From: Rheinheimera sp.
Lineage (GTDB): Bacteria > Pseudomonadota > Gammaproteobacteria > Enterobacterales > Alteromonadaceae
Direction of reading: 5' to 3'
NCBI RefSeq assembly: GCF_020217005.1
Contig: NZ_JAIWOI010000258.1
Coordinates: 1 to 10,000, forward strand
Length of the DNA stretch: 10,000 nt
The position numbers and the translations under genes were made by a program. Shown piece by piece: positions 1 through 6,581 of this stretch. The notes under the pieces were generated by a model. The model did not search any database. It was not told where the DNA came from and worked only from the letters and a program-made list of their open reading frames with translations. How positions within the stretch are numbered: position 1 is the first letter of the stretch; each line of letters starts with the position of its first letter.

Positions 1-125
1 CTCTATAAAAGCAAGTAACGGAGGTAAAAAGCAAGATCTGTTTTCACTTTTTGAGTTGCAATGGCTTTGGGTTGCGCTGAAATGTGCTGAATTTAATGAA
101 AAAACTTGTCGCAAATCTCCAAGAA

Positions 126-163
126 AAAAAACTGGTCCAATGTCAAACTTGAGACAGTTTTTT
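126..163 (+). promoter_or_regulatory. A/T-rich hairpin directly upstream of the thioredoxin-gene RBS
   Basis: The arms AAAAAACTG (126-134) and CAGTTTTTT (155-163) are perfectly complementary over 9 bp. Inside the 20-base loop CAA (138-140) can also pair with TTG (149-151). The right arm ends in six T and is followed at once by the ribosome binding site AAGGAG (164-169). The shape is that of a weak intrinsic terminator or attenuator, or of a leader structure that could mask the RBS. No gene is visible upstream in positions 1-125, so whether it ends an outside transcript or controls this gene is open. Confidence 0.45.
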
Positions 164-175
164 AAGGAGTTTGTG

Positions 176-1093
176 ATGCCTAAATTTGCCTATCTGATGT
201 TGTTTTTACTCGGCTGCGTTGTTTATCCCTGTTGGGGCAGTTTGCCTGACTATCAATCAGTGCAGCTACAGCAGTTTAAAACTCTGCAGCCTTTTTCATT
301 AGCCAAGCTTGATCAGACTAAACCCACTTATATTAAATTTTGGGCCAGTTGGTGTAAGCCATGTATGGAGCAAATGCCACATTTTGAAAAGCTGTATCAG
401 CAGTATGGCGATAAAGTGAATTTTGTTGCGGTGAATATCAATATCAACGAAAAACGTCAGGAAATCAGCAAAGTGCAGCAGCGCTTTGGGCTGACTATGC
501 CCATTTATCTGGATCAGCAAGGCCAGCTGGCTTTAGCTTTGGGTTTGGTCGGCACACCTTATTCGGTGTTGTTAAACACCAAAGGCGAAAAGCTGTACAG
601 CACGCACGAATCAGACTCTGTATTGGATGGTTTTATCAGCCGGCTGGCGCAAGGCCAGCAGTTGCCTGCAGAAATTACCACACCGGATCAGGCTGTAGCA
701 GAGCAACAAAAGCTGTTAGCCAATTATCAAAGCGGTGAGCAACTGGTGTTTTTTACTGCCACCTGGTGTGACTGGTATCTGGCAGAATCGCGGCCAGAGA
801 TGGCCAAACAATGTAAAGATGCTCAGACAGGTTTAAATCAGCTGGCGGCTTTATTGCCACAAAAAAACTGGAAAGGGGTAGTGAACCATTTATGGACAGA
901 CGATAAGGCGCTGGCTGAATTTAACAGCTTGTATCAGATGAAAGTACCCTTTCAGATCGACAGCTATGGTGTGTTGTTTCAACACTTTAATGTGCGCAGT
1001 ATTCCTGTGCTGCTGAAAATAAAAGATGGTAAAAAGCTGGCTGAGATCAGTGATTTTTCAAAGCCACAGCAAGTGGCAAAGCAGCTGAAGTAA
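176..1093 (+). CDS. Exported double-thioredoxin-fold protein (TlpA/thioredoxin family)
   Basis: A 305-residue envelope protein, probably a thiol-disulfide oxidoreductase. ATG 176 is chosen because AAGGAG lies 6 bases upstream and a hydrophobic export signal begins there; the open frame continues upstream to a TTG at 56 but that part does not look like protein. Residues 4-17 are the hydrophobic core. LLGC (11-14) could be a loose lipobox, otherwise a signal peptidase I site lies near residue 21. The first thioredoxin domain (about 25-155) has WCKPC with Cys60 and Cys63 and the cis-proline TP at 127-128. The second (about 180-300) keeps TATWC and an IP cis-proline near 276-277, but reads WCDWY, so the second active-site cysteine is lost; Cys213 is the only other nearby cysteine. 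Domain 1 is likely redox active; domain 2 may be a binding or single-cysteine module. The partner is unknown. Confidence 0.85.
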   Translation: MPKFAYLMLFLLGCVVYPCWGSLPDYQSVQLQQFKTLQPFSLAKLDQTKPTYIKFWASWCKPCMEQMPHFEKLYQQYGDKVNFVAVNININEKRQEISKVQQRFGLTMPIYLDQQGQLALALGLVGTPYSVLLNTKGEKLYSTHESDSVLDGFISRLAQGQQLPAEITTPDQAVAEQQKLLANYQSGEQLVFFTATWCDWYLAESRPEMAKQCKDAQTGLNQLAALLPQKNWKGVVNHLWTDDKALAEFNSLYQMKVPFQIDSYGVLFQHFNVRSIPVLLKIKDGKKLAEISDFSKPQQVAKQLK

Positions 1094-1110
1094 GAACGGG
1101 GCTCCGCAGA

Positions 1111-1149
1111 AAATGTGGCGCTGGCTGTGTTGCAGTCAGAGCCACATTT
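1111..1149. terminator. Bidirectional hairpin terminator between convergent genes
   Basis: AAATGTGGC (1111-1119) pairs perfectly with GCCACATTT (1141-1149). After one G/A mismatch the stem continues as CTGGCTG (1121-1127) with TGCAGTCAG-side bases 1133-1139, including one G-T wobble, leaving a 5-base loop TGTTG (1128-1132). The stem of about 16 pairs lies in the 69 bases between the plus-strand thioredoxin gene stop (1093) and the minus-strand hydrolase stop (1163). The short A and T runs at the stem base give a modest U-tract in either direction, so it can serve both transcripts. Confidence 0.75.
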
Positions 1150-1162
1150 CTATGCTTATGAT

Positions 1163-2185
1163 TTATTTAAATACTGAGTTCAGAAACTTAATCATGTCAT
1201 CCAAAGTCGGGGTGGCTAAGTCTTTAAAGCAGCCATTGGTGTAGTCGTTACAGCCGCTGTCGAGAAAACCATGGCCTTTGCCTTCGTAAATTTTAAACTC
1301 CACCTGTTGCCCGGCAGCTTTTAGCAAACTGACATAATGGCTTGCAACTTCAGGCGTGGTCAGGCCATCTTCACTGCCGACCAACACAAACTGAGGCGGC
1401 AGTTTGTAACCAGCGTCCGGTAATAAATACAAAGGCGACACAGCTTTATAATACTGCTGATGGCTCTCAACGCTAATACCAGCGCCAAACAAGCCCCGTG
1501 GACTGGCGTTACCCCATTTCCAGAACGGATTTTGTGCTGTCTCAAAGCCGCTTTTTGCGCTTTGCAATAAATCAAAGGCGGTGTAACTCAGGATCACGGC
1601 CTGAACTTTGGCACCATCAGTTGCCGCCACTTGTTCGGCAGTTTTGCCTTTTGGCAGATAGCTTGGAGTGAATTTCTGGCTTTGTGGCGTAAAGCCTTTT
1701 GAATCCAAAGAGCGGCCTGCCAACATCACCATAGAGGCTAAATGACCACCAGCACTATCGCCCGTTACCGCAATTTTAGCCGGGTCGCCGCCGTAGTTTT
1801 GAATATGATCTTTGACCCAAAGCACAGCACCCAATGCATCTTCGACTATCTCGTTGACTGTGGTGCTGTTGTTATTATCGCCAAGCAGCCGGTAGTTCAT
1901 ATTCACCACCACCAAATCGGCGTGGCTTGCCATATACAAGGCCATATCGTTCATTATGCTTTTGTTATTCACCAGCCAACCGCCACCATGAAAAATCACC
2001 AGCACAGGTAAAGGCTTAGTCGCTTTTTCCGGGCTGTAGATATCAGTCGTCAACGAAAAACCCTTCACTTTAGCCCACTCAATATCTTTATGTAATTTCA
2101 CTTCATTGACTGCCAACACCTGCTGGCTAAATAGTGAAGCGATAAAAAAGAAGACATACAAAACAGCAACTTGCCCCTTGCGCAT
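1163..2185 (-). CDS. Exported alpha/beta-hydrolase, HSL/esterase-lipase type
   Basis: A 340-residue serine hydrolase of the hormone-sensitive-lipase/carboxylesterase type, expected to cleave short-chain esters in the periplasm or outside the cell. Residues 1-25 form a signal peptide (basic start, hydrophobic 7-19, cleavage after VLA at 25). The oxyanion-hole motif HGGGW is at 66-70. The nucleophile elbow GDSAGG places Ser144, the acid is probably Asp273 in GSEDG, and the base His305 in GKGHGF, so the triad is complete and in canonical order. Cys312 and Cys319 near the C-terminus could form a disulfide, fitting an exported protein. AGGAG (minus strand, 2191-2195) lies 5-6 bases before the ATG. 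It is monocistronic, convergent with the thioredoxin gene. Feruloyl or acetyl-xylan esterase activity is possible, but the substrate cannot be read from the sequence. Confidence 0.9.
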   Translation of the reverse strand: MRKGQVAVLYVFFFIASLFSQQVLAVNEVKLHKDIEWAKVKGFSLTTDIYSPEKATKPLPVLVIFHGGGWLVNNKSIMNDMALYMASHADLVVVNMNYRLLGDNNNSTTVNEIVEDALGAVLWVKDHIQNYGGDPAKIAVTGDSAGGHLASMVMLAGRSLDSKGFTPQSQKFTPSYLPKGKTAEQVAATDGAKVQAVILSYTAFDLLQSAKSGFETAQNPFWKWGNASPRGLFGAGISVESHQQYYKAVSPLYLLPDAGYKLPPQFVLVGSEDGLTTPEVASHYVSLLKAAGQQVEFKIYEGKGHGFLDSGCNDYTNGCFKDLATPTLDDMIKFLNSVFK

Positions 2186-2428
2186 AAAAACTCCTGATAG
2201 GTGTTTCCGGCGTTTTGCATTGCCGGTTTTTGATTGTTGAGGTCAGACATTTATAAAAACATGATTTTGTGGCTATGACCACGCCAATTCGATGCAACAG
2301 GCTTTTGTGCGAAAAAACGTTAAACAGATAAATAAATTGTGAAAGGGGTTTACTCGAATGGGTAAAGCATTTGACTTGGAAAATAGTGTAAGCAGAACAT
2401 TGAGCTCACCGAAATGAGCATACTGCGA

Positions 2429-2449
2429 GGGGCGGGCTTGCCCCAGACC
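2429..2449 (-). repeat. REP-like half element
   Basis: On the minus strand the stretch reads GGGTCTGGGGCAAGCCC followed by GCCCC. The core GGGCAAGCCC plus GCCCC recurs on the plus strand at 3949-3964, next to sbcB, with one extra C. GGGGC (2429-2433) and GCCCC (2440-2444) form a 5-bp hairpin. Two copies of a GC-rich palindromic core in intergenic space within 1.5 kb suggest a REP-type family, of which this is a degenerate single unit. Confidence 0.45.
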
Positions 2450-2688
2450 CGATCTTGATCCTGGAAAACACAAATACTACCACTCAACAAAGTGGCAGAC
2501 GCATACACAGACGTTATGGTAAATCTAAGAACAACTAGTGTACCGACAGTGTCTGTTGTGTTGTTCACAACCTAACAGCTTTCAGAAAAAGTTGTTGAAA
2601 TAGAGATACAACGGCCGTGACCAGGTAGATGTCAATTGAAAGATCATAAAGGCGGAACGCTGGAGCAGGTTGCTAACAGGTCTGTCAT

Positions 2689-2729
2689 AACCCTAACGGC
2701 GCAAGACGCAATATATGGCCCTTAGGGTT
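2689..2729. repeat. Perfect 8-bp inverted repeat with downstream T-run
   Basis: AACCCTAA (2689-2696) and TTAGGGTT (2722-2729) are exact reverse complements, and GGC (2698-2700) with GCC (2718-2720) extends the stem after one C/C mismatch. On the plus strand a T6 run begins nine bases beyond the stem (2739-2744), too far for a classical intrinsic terminator; on the minus strand no T-run follows. It lies 25 bases beyond the stop of the lipoprotein gene. It could be a poor terminator, the 3' end of a small RNA, or an insertion scar; none is proven. Confidence 0.4.
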
Positions 2730-2753
2730 CCGGCTCGATTTTTTATTCAGGAG

Positions 2754-3770
2754 CTACTTCCCACCATCCTTCTTTTTCGCCGGCACAGGCAAAGTAGTCT
2801 TTTGATTTACTTCTTCAGTCAACTCATTGAGTAACTCATCGGCAGGAGCTCGGGTGTCTTCTACTTTTTTGTTGGCTTTGTTTTTAGCCCATTCTTTGGC
2901 TTCTTTTTCTAAGGTGGCTTTGTCTTTCACTGTTGATACTGGTTTTTTCTGATTGGCATCAGCTCTGGCCTTCGCGTCTTCGACGTATTTTTTTGCCGCT
3001 TTTAATTCGTCTGCCGATTTGCCGGTAAATTGTTTCACTACATCATCTTCCGTCGGTACAGCTTCCTGGGTCATTTCGGTAAAACGTTGTTTAGGTGCGC
3101 TTAACAGCTCTGCTTTGCCAGCTTCTACTTTTTGTTTAATTTCTTCCACCGGGTCCATGGCTTTTTGTTTTAAGTTCTCCTCCAGCGCGTTTTGCACTGA
3201 ACCACCGGATAAACCTGTTTGCATCAGCGCTTGTTGCTCTTCCGATAAGCCCAGGCCTTCACTGAGCTTACCTGCGGCTGCAGCCACGGCTTTTTGTTTT
3301 AACTTTTCAGGGCTGGTGTACTCGACCAGCTCTTTCGGCCAACTGGGGGCTATTTTGCCTGCCGCACCTTCCACCACCTGATTAAATATTTCAGTTTTTC
3401 CGCCGGACACCAACAGAATAGCCATTTGGTTATGCTCTGAGTTCCAGACAAAACCAGCTTTTTCTGCCAGATGCGGCAAAGGGGAGTGTTCGGAGACGAC
3501 AAAATACAGTGGGCCTTGTTGTTGGATCGCTGTGGCTGTATTTAACAAAGTGACTGCTGTACGGTAATTGTCTTCACCCATTAAGGCCACCATTGGGTCG
3601 CGGATTAGTGGGTTTTCAAAGAGTTTAACTTCAAGTGGGTTAAAGCCCACCAAAGGGCGGAACAATTCACCTAACAGCTGAGCCTGAGACGTCATCAATA
3701 AAGCTGGTGCAATACAGCCGGTTAACAACAAACTACATAACATCACTTTGATTTTTGACCACAACTTCAT
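2754..3770 (-). CDS. Putative lipoprotein of unknown function, Lys/Ala-rich C-terminal half
   Basis: A 338-residue protein I do not recognise. The start at 3770 is chosen over an in-frame one at 3797 because GGAG (minus strand, 3777-3780) lies 6 bases upstream and because it opens a typical lipoprotein signal: basic MKLWSKIK, hydrophobic core, and lipobox LTGC with Cys19 as the lipidated residue. Residues about 20-150 look globular, with a strand-rich stretch around PLYFVVSEHSPLP and MAILLVSGGK. Residues about 150-338 are rich in Lys, Glu and Ala, predicted helical or coiled coil, and end in a basic tail (KKKDGGK). The residue after Cys19 is Ile, not Asp, so outer-membrane sorting is likelier than inner-membrane retention. 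The helical tail might span the periplasm or contact peptidoglycan. The gene appears monocistronic; sbcB upstream is separated by a hairpin. Confidence 0.75.
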   Translation of the reverse strand: MKLWSKIKVMLCSLLLTGCIAPALLMTSQAQLLGELFRPLVGFNPLEVKLFENPLIRDPMVALMGEDNYRTAVTLLNTATAIQQQGPLYFVVSEHSPLPHLAEKAGFVWNSEHNQMAILLVSGGKTEIFNQVVEGAAGKIAPSWPKELVEYTSPEKLKQKAVAAAAGKLSEGLGLSEEQQALMQTGLSGGSVQNALEENLKQKAMDPVEEIKQKVEAGKAELLSAPKQRFTEMTQEAVPTEDDVVKQFTGKSADELKAAKKYVEDAKARADANQKKPVSTVKDKATLEKEAKEWAKNKANKKVEDTRAPADELLNELTEEVNQKTTLPVPAKKKDGGK

Positions 3771-3895
3771 CACAGACTCCGCACCCAAAAACAGCATTGA
3801 TTACTGTGCGCAGGCTAGCAGAAGTCTGATCTGAAACATAGAGAGGGAACTGGCGGCTGAACAAAAATAGTTTATAGACGTGCTGCTAGTAGCGG

Positions 3896-3964
3896 CCGCG
3901 GCTTGTCCCGGCCCGTCAATGGGCTCCGCGGTATCATTAGACGGGCGCGGGCAAGCCCCGCCCC
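3896..3964. repeat. REP-like palindromic element between sbcB and the lipoprotein gene
   Basis: Two GC-rich arms, about 3898-3917 (GCGGCTTGTCCCGGCCCGTC) and 3940-3961, are imperfect reverse complements with about 18 pairs, and enclose a 22-base loop. The outer part carries GGGCAAGCCCCGCCCC, which recurs in inverted form at 2429-2444. The element starts 13 bases beyond the sbcB stop on the minus strand. Intergenic position after a stop codon and a recurring palindrome are the marks of REP/BIME sequences; it probably also stops or stabilises the sbcB transcript. No T-run follows on the minus strand, so it is not a classical intrinsic terminator. Confidence 0.6.
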
Positions 3965-3976
3965 AACGGTTCAGGC

Positions 3977-5413
3977 TTACAAGCTTTGAGCGTACTGAAA
4001 TAACGCCTTGAGGATATTCATTTTTTTCACGTCATCGCCGGCTTCATGTGCCAGGTTTTCCAGGGCTAAACCAAATTCTTCAAAGGTTAAATTGGGTTTG
4101 TCCAGGCCATGGGTCAGTTTGTCGCTGCGATAGCGTTGCCAGCGTTGTTGTTCCTGATCCGTCAGGCTGTGTGGGTAGTTGCGGGCCCTGTATAAGAACA
4201 GCAACTGATTTAATCTGTCTTCACTAAACAACACTGGATTTGAGGCCAGTTGGTCGGCACTCATCAAATGCAGCTGCTCCATCCGCTGTTTATCTTCGTT
4301 GGAGACAAAACCGTTGTAGAGCTGATAGTCCGGATTGGTTTCCACACTGTAGTCGGTCGGCAACTGATACAACTCCATCACCTTAGGCTGAATAGCAGCG
4401 CGATGTTGGCGCAGCCAGTCCAGGTGCTTCAGGCAAGCGGCTCTGTCTATGCCTAAATCGGCAGCACGTTGCTCCGACAAGGTTTTGGCAGGTGCCAAAA
4501 CAGGGCATTTATTGATATGAATAAGCTTTAAGCCAAGCCGTTGCTGGCCTTCATCCAAATCCGCAGTTTTGGTGTACAACAGCTGCTGTAACGAGGCTAA
4601 ATCCAGCTCCAGTAAGGGGGTTGGATCAGCTTGCAGATTGTAACAAATCACAGCGTTTTTATTGGTCGGATGGGGTGCTAAAGGCACTATCCAGCTGGCA
4701 CAACCCTGAATGGCAGGGAAGCGGCCTGATACATGCACCAGCGGCGTTAAATTCGCCAGATCAAACAACTTACTGACTTCAGTTTTTTTGCGTAACTCCA
4801 GCAGGTATTGAAACAGCTTAGGTTGTTTTTCTTTCACCAGTTTGGCCATGGCGATAGTGGCGTACACGTCAGACAAAGCATCATGTGCGCGTTGGTGTGT
4901 TAAGCCATTGGCTTTGGTTAACTCTTCTAATTTAAAGCTTGGACTGCCATCGGCTTTTTCTGGCCAGATAATGCCTTCAGGGCGCAGCGCATAACAAGCG
5001 CGCACTATGTCGATTAAATCCCATCTGCTGTTGCCTTGTTGCCATTCGCGGCCATAAGGCTCATAGAAGTTGCGGTACAGGCTGTAACGCGTGACTTCAT
5101 CGTCAAATCGTAAGCTGTTGTAACCCAATACACAGGTATTGGGCTGGCTGAACCGCTCCAGAATACGGCGGCAAAATTCGGTTTCCGGCAAGCCTTTTTG
5201 GTTGCAGATCTGTGGCGTCAGGCCTGTAATCAGTGCTGCCACCGGATGAGGCAAATAATCGTTCGCCAACTGGCAATACCACATATCGGGTTCGCCAATA
5301 GGGTTTAAATCGAGATCAGTGCGAATACCACCAAACTGGGCCGGGCGGTCTTTTTTTGGATCCGCGCCCCAGGTCTCGTAGTCATAAAAATAGAATGTAG
5401 GTGTTTGGTTCAA
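3977..5413 (-). CDS. sbcB: Exodeoxyribonuclease I (SbcB, ExoI)
   Basis: A processive 3'-to-5' single-strand DNA exonuclease of the DEDDh family, acting in mismatch repair and recombination and trimming 3' ends. From the chosen TTG it is 478 residues (E. coli 475). Visible signatures are DYETWG with metal ligands Asp11 and Glu13, GYNSLRFDDEVTR with Asp104, NSRWDL, ACYALRPEGI.WPE, and HDALSDVYATIAMAKL with His177 and Asp182; the middle domain (PLVHVSG, HINKCPVLA) and the C-terminal helical domain (YRARNYP, QQRW) are complete. There is no ATG in frame. TTG 5411-5413 has AGGA (minus strand 5422-5425) eight bases upstream; a TTG at 5431 would add six residues but has no ribosome binding site. An out-of-frame ATG-AAA-ACT-TGA lies between the AGGA and the TTG. 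The gene is monocistronic and divergent from the integrase remnant. Confidence 0.97.
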   Translation of the reverse strand: MNQTPTFYFYDYETWGADPKKDRPAQFGGIRTDLDLNPIGEPDMWYCQLANDYLPHPVAALITGLTPQICNQKGLPETEFCRRILERFSQPNTCVLGYNSLRFDDEVTRYSLYRNFYEPYGREWQQGNSRWDLIDIVRACYALRPEGIIWPEKADGSPSFKLEELTKANGLTHQRAHDALSDVYATIAMAKLVKEKQPKLFQYLLELRKKTEVSKLFDLANLTPLVHVSGRFPAIQGCASWIVPLAPHPTNKNAVICYNLQADPTPLLELDLASLQQLLYTKTADLDEGQQRLGLKLIHINKCPVLAPAKTLSEQRAADLGIDRAACLKHLDWLRQHRAAIQPKVMELYQLPTDYSVETNPDYQLYNGFVSNEDKQRMEQLHLMSADQLASNPVLFSEDRLNQLLFLYRARNYPHSLTDQEQQRWQRYRSDKLTHGLDKPNLTFEEFGLALENLAHEAGDDVKKMNILKALFQYAQSL

Positions 5414-5530
5414 GTTTTCATTCCTGCGCAATTCTTGGTTGCAGGCTTTGCAGCGCCTGTATTCTCTGTGTTTTCCATTTTTTTTACTGCGTGTTCTGCT
5501 ATTCTATTTGCCATCTTTTTGCAATGCATC

Positions 5531-5571
5531 GTGTCATTGCAGCGTCATCAAAAGCACTTATCGCGTCATCA
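5531..5571 (+). promoter_or_regulatory. Helically phased GYGTCAT repeats in the sbcB/integrase divergent gap
   Basis: GTGTCAT starts at 5531, and GCGTCATCA occurs exactly at 5542-5550 and 5563-5571. The starts are 11 and 21 bases apart, that is one and two helical turns. A small inverted repeat GCAATG/CATTGC (5521-5526 and 5535-5540) overlaps the first copy. The cluster ends ten bases before the ATG of the integrase remnant. Such phasing suits arm-type sites bound by a P4-like integrase or its excisionase, or an operator for either divergent gene. The binding protein is unknown, and three short copies can arise by chance. Confidence 0.35.
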
Positions 5572-5580
5572 GAGCTAAAC

Positions 5581-6066
5581 ATGATTTCGGATAAACAGTT
5601 AAAAGCCTGATTTATAACTCCGCCAGAAAAAACAACTGAGCAGGTTATTGGAAACGGCCTGGCAATTCGTGCATCTAAAACAGGTGTCATCAGCTTTTAC
5701 TTTCGCTACAAACTTAATGGTTGTGATAAACGGGTCACTTTAGGCAACTATCCGTTGATCACGCTTAAAATGGCAAAAGATGAAGCTATGCGTCTGGCCT
5801 TAGTGTACCAGCAAGGCGGCTCTGTCGTCGATGTAGCGAATACCAGGTATAACAGCCAGGACCATTTACCTACAGTAAAAGAATGTGTCGACAGCTACCT
5901 GAAAACCTATAGCAACTTGCTGCGGCCCAGCAGCCTGACTATGTACCGCAGCACCCTGGAAAAACATTTGGCCCCTTACTTTGACAGGCCAGCAGAAAAA
6001 ATAAGCATGAGCAAAGACTTAGGTGATTTCAATATATTGGCTTATCTATCTGATTTATTTGGTTAA
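5581..6066 (+). pseudogene. Tyrosine-recombinase integrase remnant (N-terminal part, in-frame stop)
   Basis: The frame opening at ATG 5581 reads MISDKQLKA, then TGA (5608-5610), then continues in the same frame with FITPPEKTTE, SFYFRYKLNG and KRVTLGNYPLITL. This is the arm-binding N-terminal domain (DUF4102) of P4-type phage and island integrases. Related proteins usually have Trp after DKQLKA, so a TGG to TGA change is the simplest explanation. The core-binding domain begins at VKECVDSYL and SSLTMYRSTLEKHL, but similarity fades after DRPAEKI near 6003, and the frame ends at 6066. The catalytic domain with the Arg-His-Arg-Tyr residues is absent from the window. An intact family member would be about 400 residues. 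It is a dead remnant of an integrative element whose other genes are lost, unless the toxin-antitoxin pair next to it was cargo. Confidence 0.85.
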
Positions 6067-6195
6067 ATTTAAAGTGTTCGACGCTCAATATCCCGAGTTC
6101 AGGTTATTTAAGTTCGCGTTATGTGGGGTAATGCAGGTTTTGCGAATTATCTGCAAAAAATGGGAAAGGCCATCATTTGTCTTAGAGCAATTAAA

Positions 6196-6224
6196 TTGAC
6201 GCTTTATCAAACATGAGCAATACT
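6196..6224 (+). promoter_or_regulatory. Sigma70 promoter of the toxin-antitoxin operon
   Basis: TTGACG (6196-6201, five of six matches to the -35 consensus) and AATACT (6219-6224, four of six to the -10) are separated by the ideal 17 bases. Transcription would begin near 6231, inside the inverted repeat that follows, and about 38 bases before the toxin ATG. Confidence 0.65.
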
Positions 6225-6225
6225 G

Positions 6226-6250
6226 GTACGCAAATGCGCCATTGGCGTAC
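6226..6250. promoter_or_regulatory. Nested inverted repeat, candidate antitoxin operator
   Basis: GTACGC (6226-6231) and GCGTAC (6245-6250) are exact reverse complements, and within them CGCCA-T-TGGCG (6237-6247) is a second perfect palindrome with a one-base centre. The block sits directly after the -10 box and across the predicted transcription start. That is the expected place for autorepression by an XRE-type antitoxin or the toxin-antitoxin complex. In RNA the same bases could form a short hairpin. Confidence 0.55.
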
Positions 6251-6268
6251 ATTGAGGGCGGTACAGCA

Positions 6269-6580
6269 ATGATATTTGTAGAGACCCCCATTTTCACAAA
6301 ACTCCTGAAAGAGTTGATGGACGATGACGAATACCGCGAATTCCAGCAATTTCTGGCAAATACCCCTGAAGCTGGAAAAGTGATAAAGGGGAGTGGTGGG
6401 TTGCGAAAAGTCCGCGTTCCTTTTGGCTCTCATGGTAAAAGCGGTGGTGCACGGGGGATTTACTACTATGTGCAACCAGACAGCCATATCAGGTTGCTGC
6501 TGATGTACCCGAAAAATGCGCAAGACGACCTAACAGATAAACAACTGAAGTTATTGAAAAATATTGTTGAGAGGTGGTGA
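6269..6580 (+). CDS. RelE/HigB2-type toxin of a type II toxin-antitoxin system
   Basis: A 103-residue protein of the RelE superfamily, expected to cut mRNA at the ribosome until bound by its antitoxin. ATG 6269 is preferred over an in-frame TTG at 6242 because the latter falls inside the candidate operator; GAGGG at 6255-6258 and neighbouring bases serves as a distant RBS. GSGGLRKVR (41-49), KSGGARGIYYY (57-67) and LLLMYPKNAQDDLT (76-89) match the pattern of Vibrio cholerae HigB2 (GTGGLRKIR, RGGSRIIYY, YGKNEMSDL), with the basic residues expected for RNA binding. The toxin is encoded before the antitoxin, as in higBA loci, with one base between the stop and the antitoxin ATG. The protein appears intact. 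The operon was probably acquired horizontally, given the adjacent integrase remnant. Confidence 0.9.
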   Translation: MIFVETPIFTKLLKELMDDDEYREFQQFLANTPEAGKVIKGSGGLRKVRVPFGSHGKSGGARGIYYYVQPDSHIRLLLMYPKNAQDDLTDKQLKLLKNIVERW

Positions 6581-6581
6581 T

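Larger units (their letters stand above)
2186..2753. other. 568-base intergenic region without a convincing gene
   Basis: The stretch separates the start of the hydrolase gene from the end of the lipoprotein gene, both minus strand. The open frames here (minus 2273-2473 and 2350-2568) overlap each other, lack good ribosome binding sites and have low-complexity, gene-unlike composition. It should contain the hydrolase promoter close to 2186-2290, but no strong minus-strand -35/-10 pair stands out. It contains a REP-like half motif (2429-2449) and an inverted repeat (2689-2729), listed separately. The remainder shows nothing recognisable. Confidence 0.6.

Noticed and set aside
2273..2568. Minus-strand open frames of 66 and 72 codons in the large gap
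   Set aside because: They overlap in different frames, lack ribosome binding sites and run through the REP-like repeat; their composition is not protein-like.
2670..2745. Integron attC-like site or tRNA-like 3' end suggested by AACCCTAA...TTAGGGTTCCGG
   Set aside because: The RYYYAAC and GTTRRRY core boxes do not fit, and no cloverleaf can be built from the flanking bases.
5401..5610. Plus-strand open frame of 69 codons upstream of the integrase remnant
   Set aside because: Only its last nine codons (from ATG 5581) belong to integrase; the rest is the sbcB start region and intergenic DNA read on the other strand.
6242..6268. TTG start that would extend the toxin by nine residues
   Set aside because: It lies inside the candidate operator, next to the predicted transcription start, with no RBS; homologous toxins start at the position of ATG 6269.
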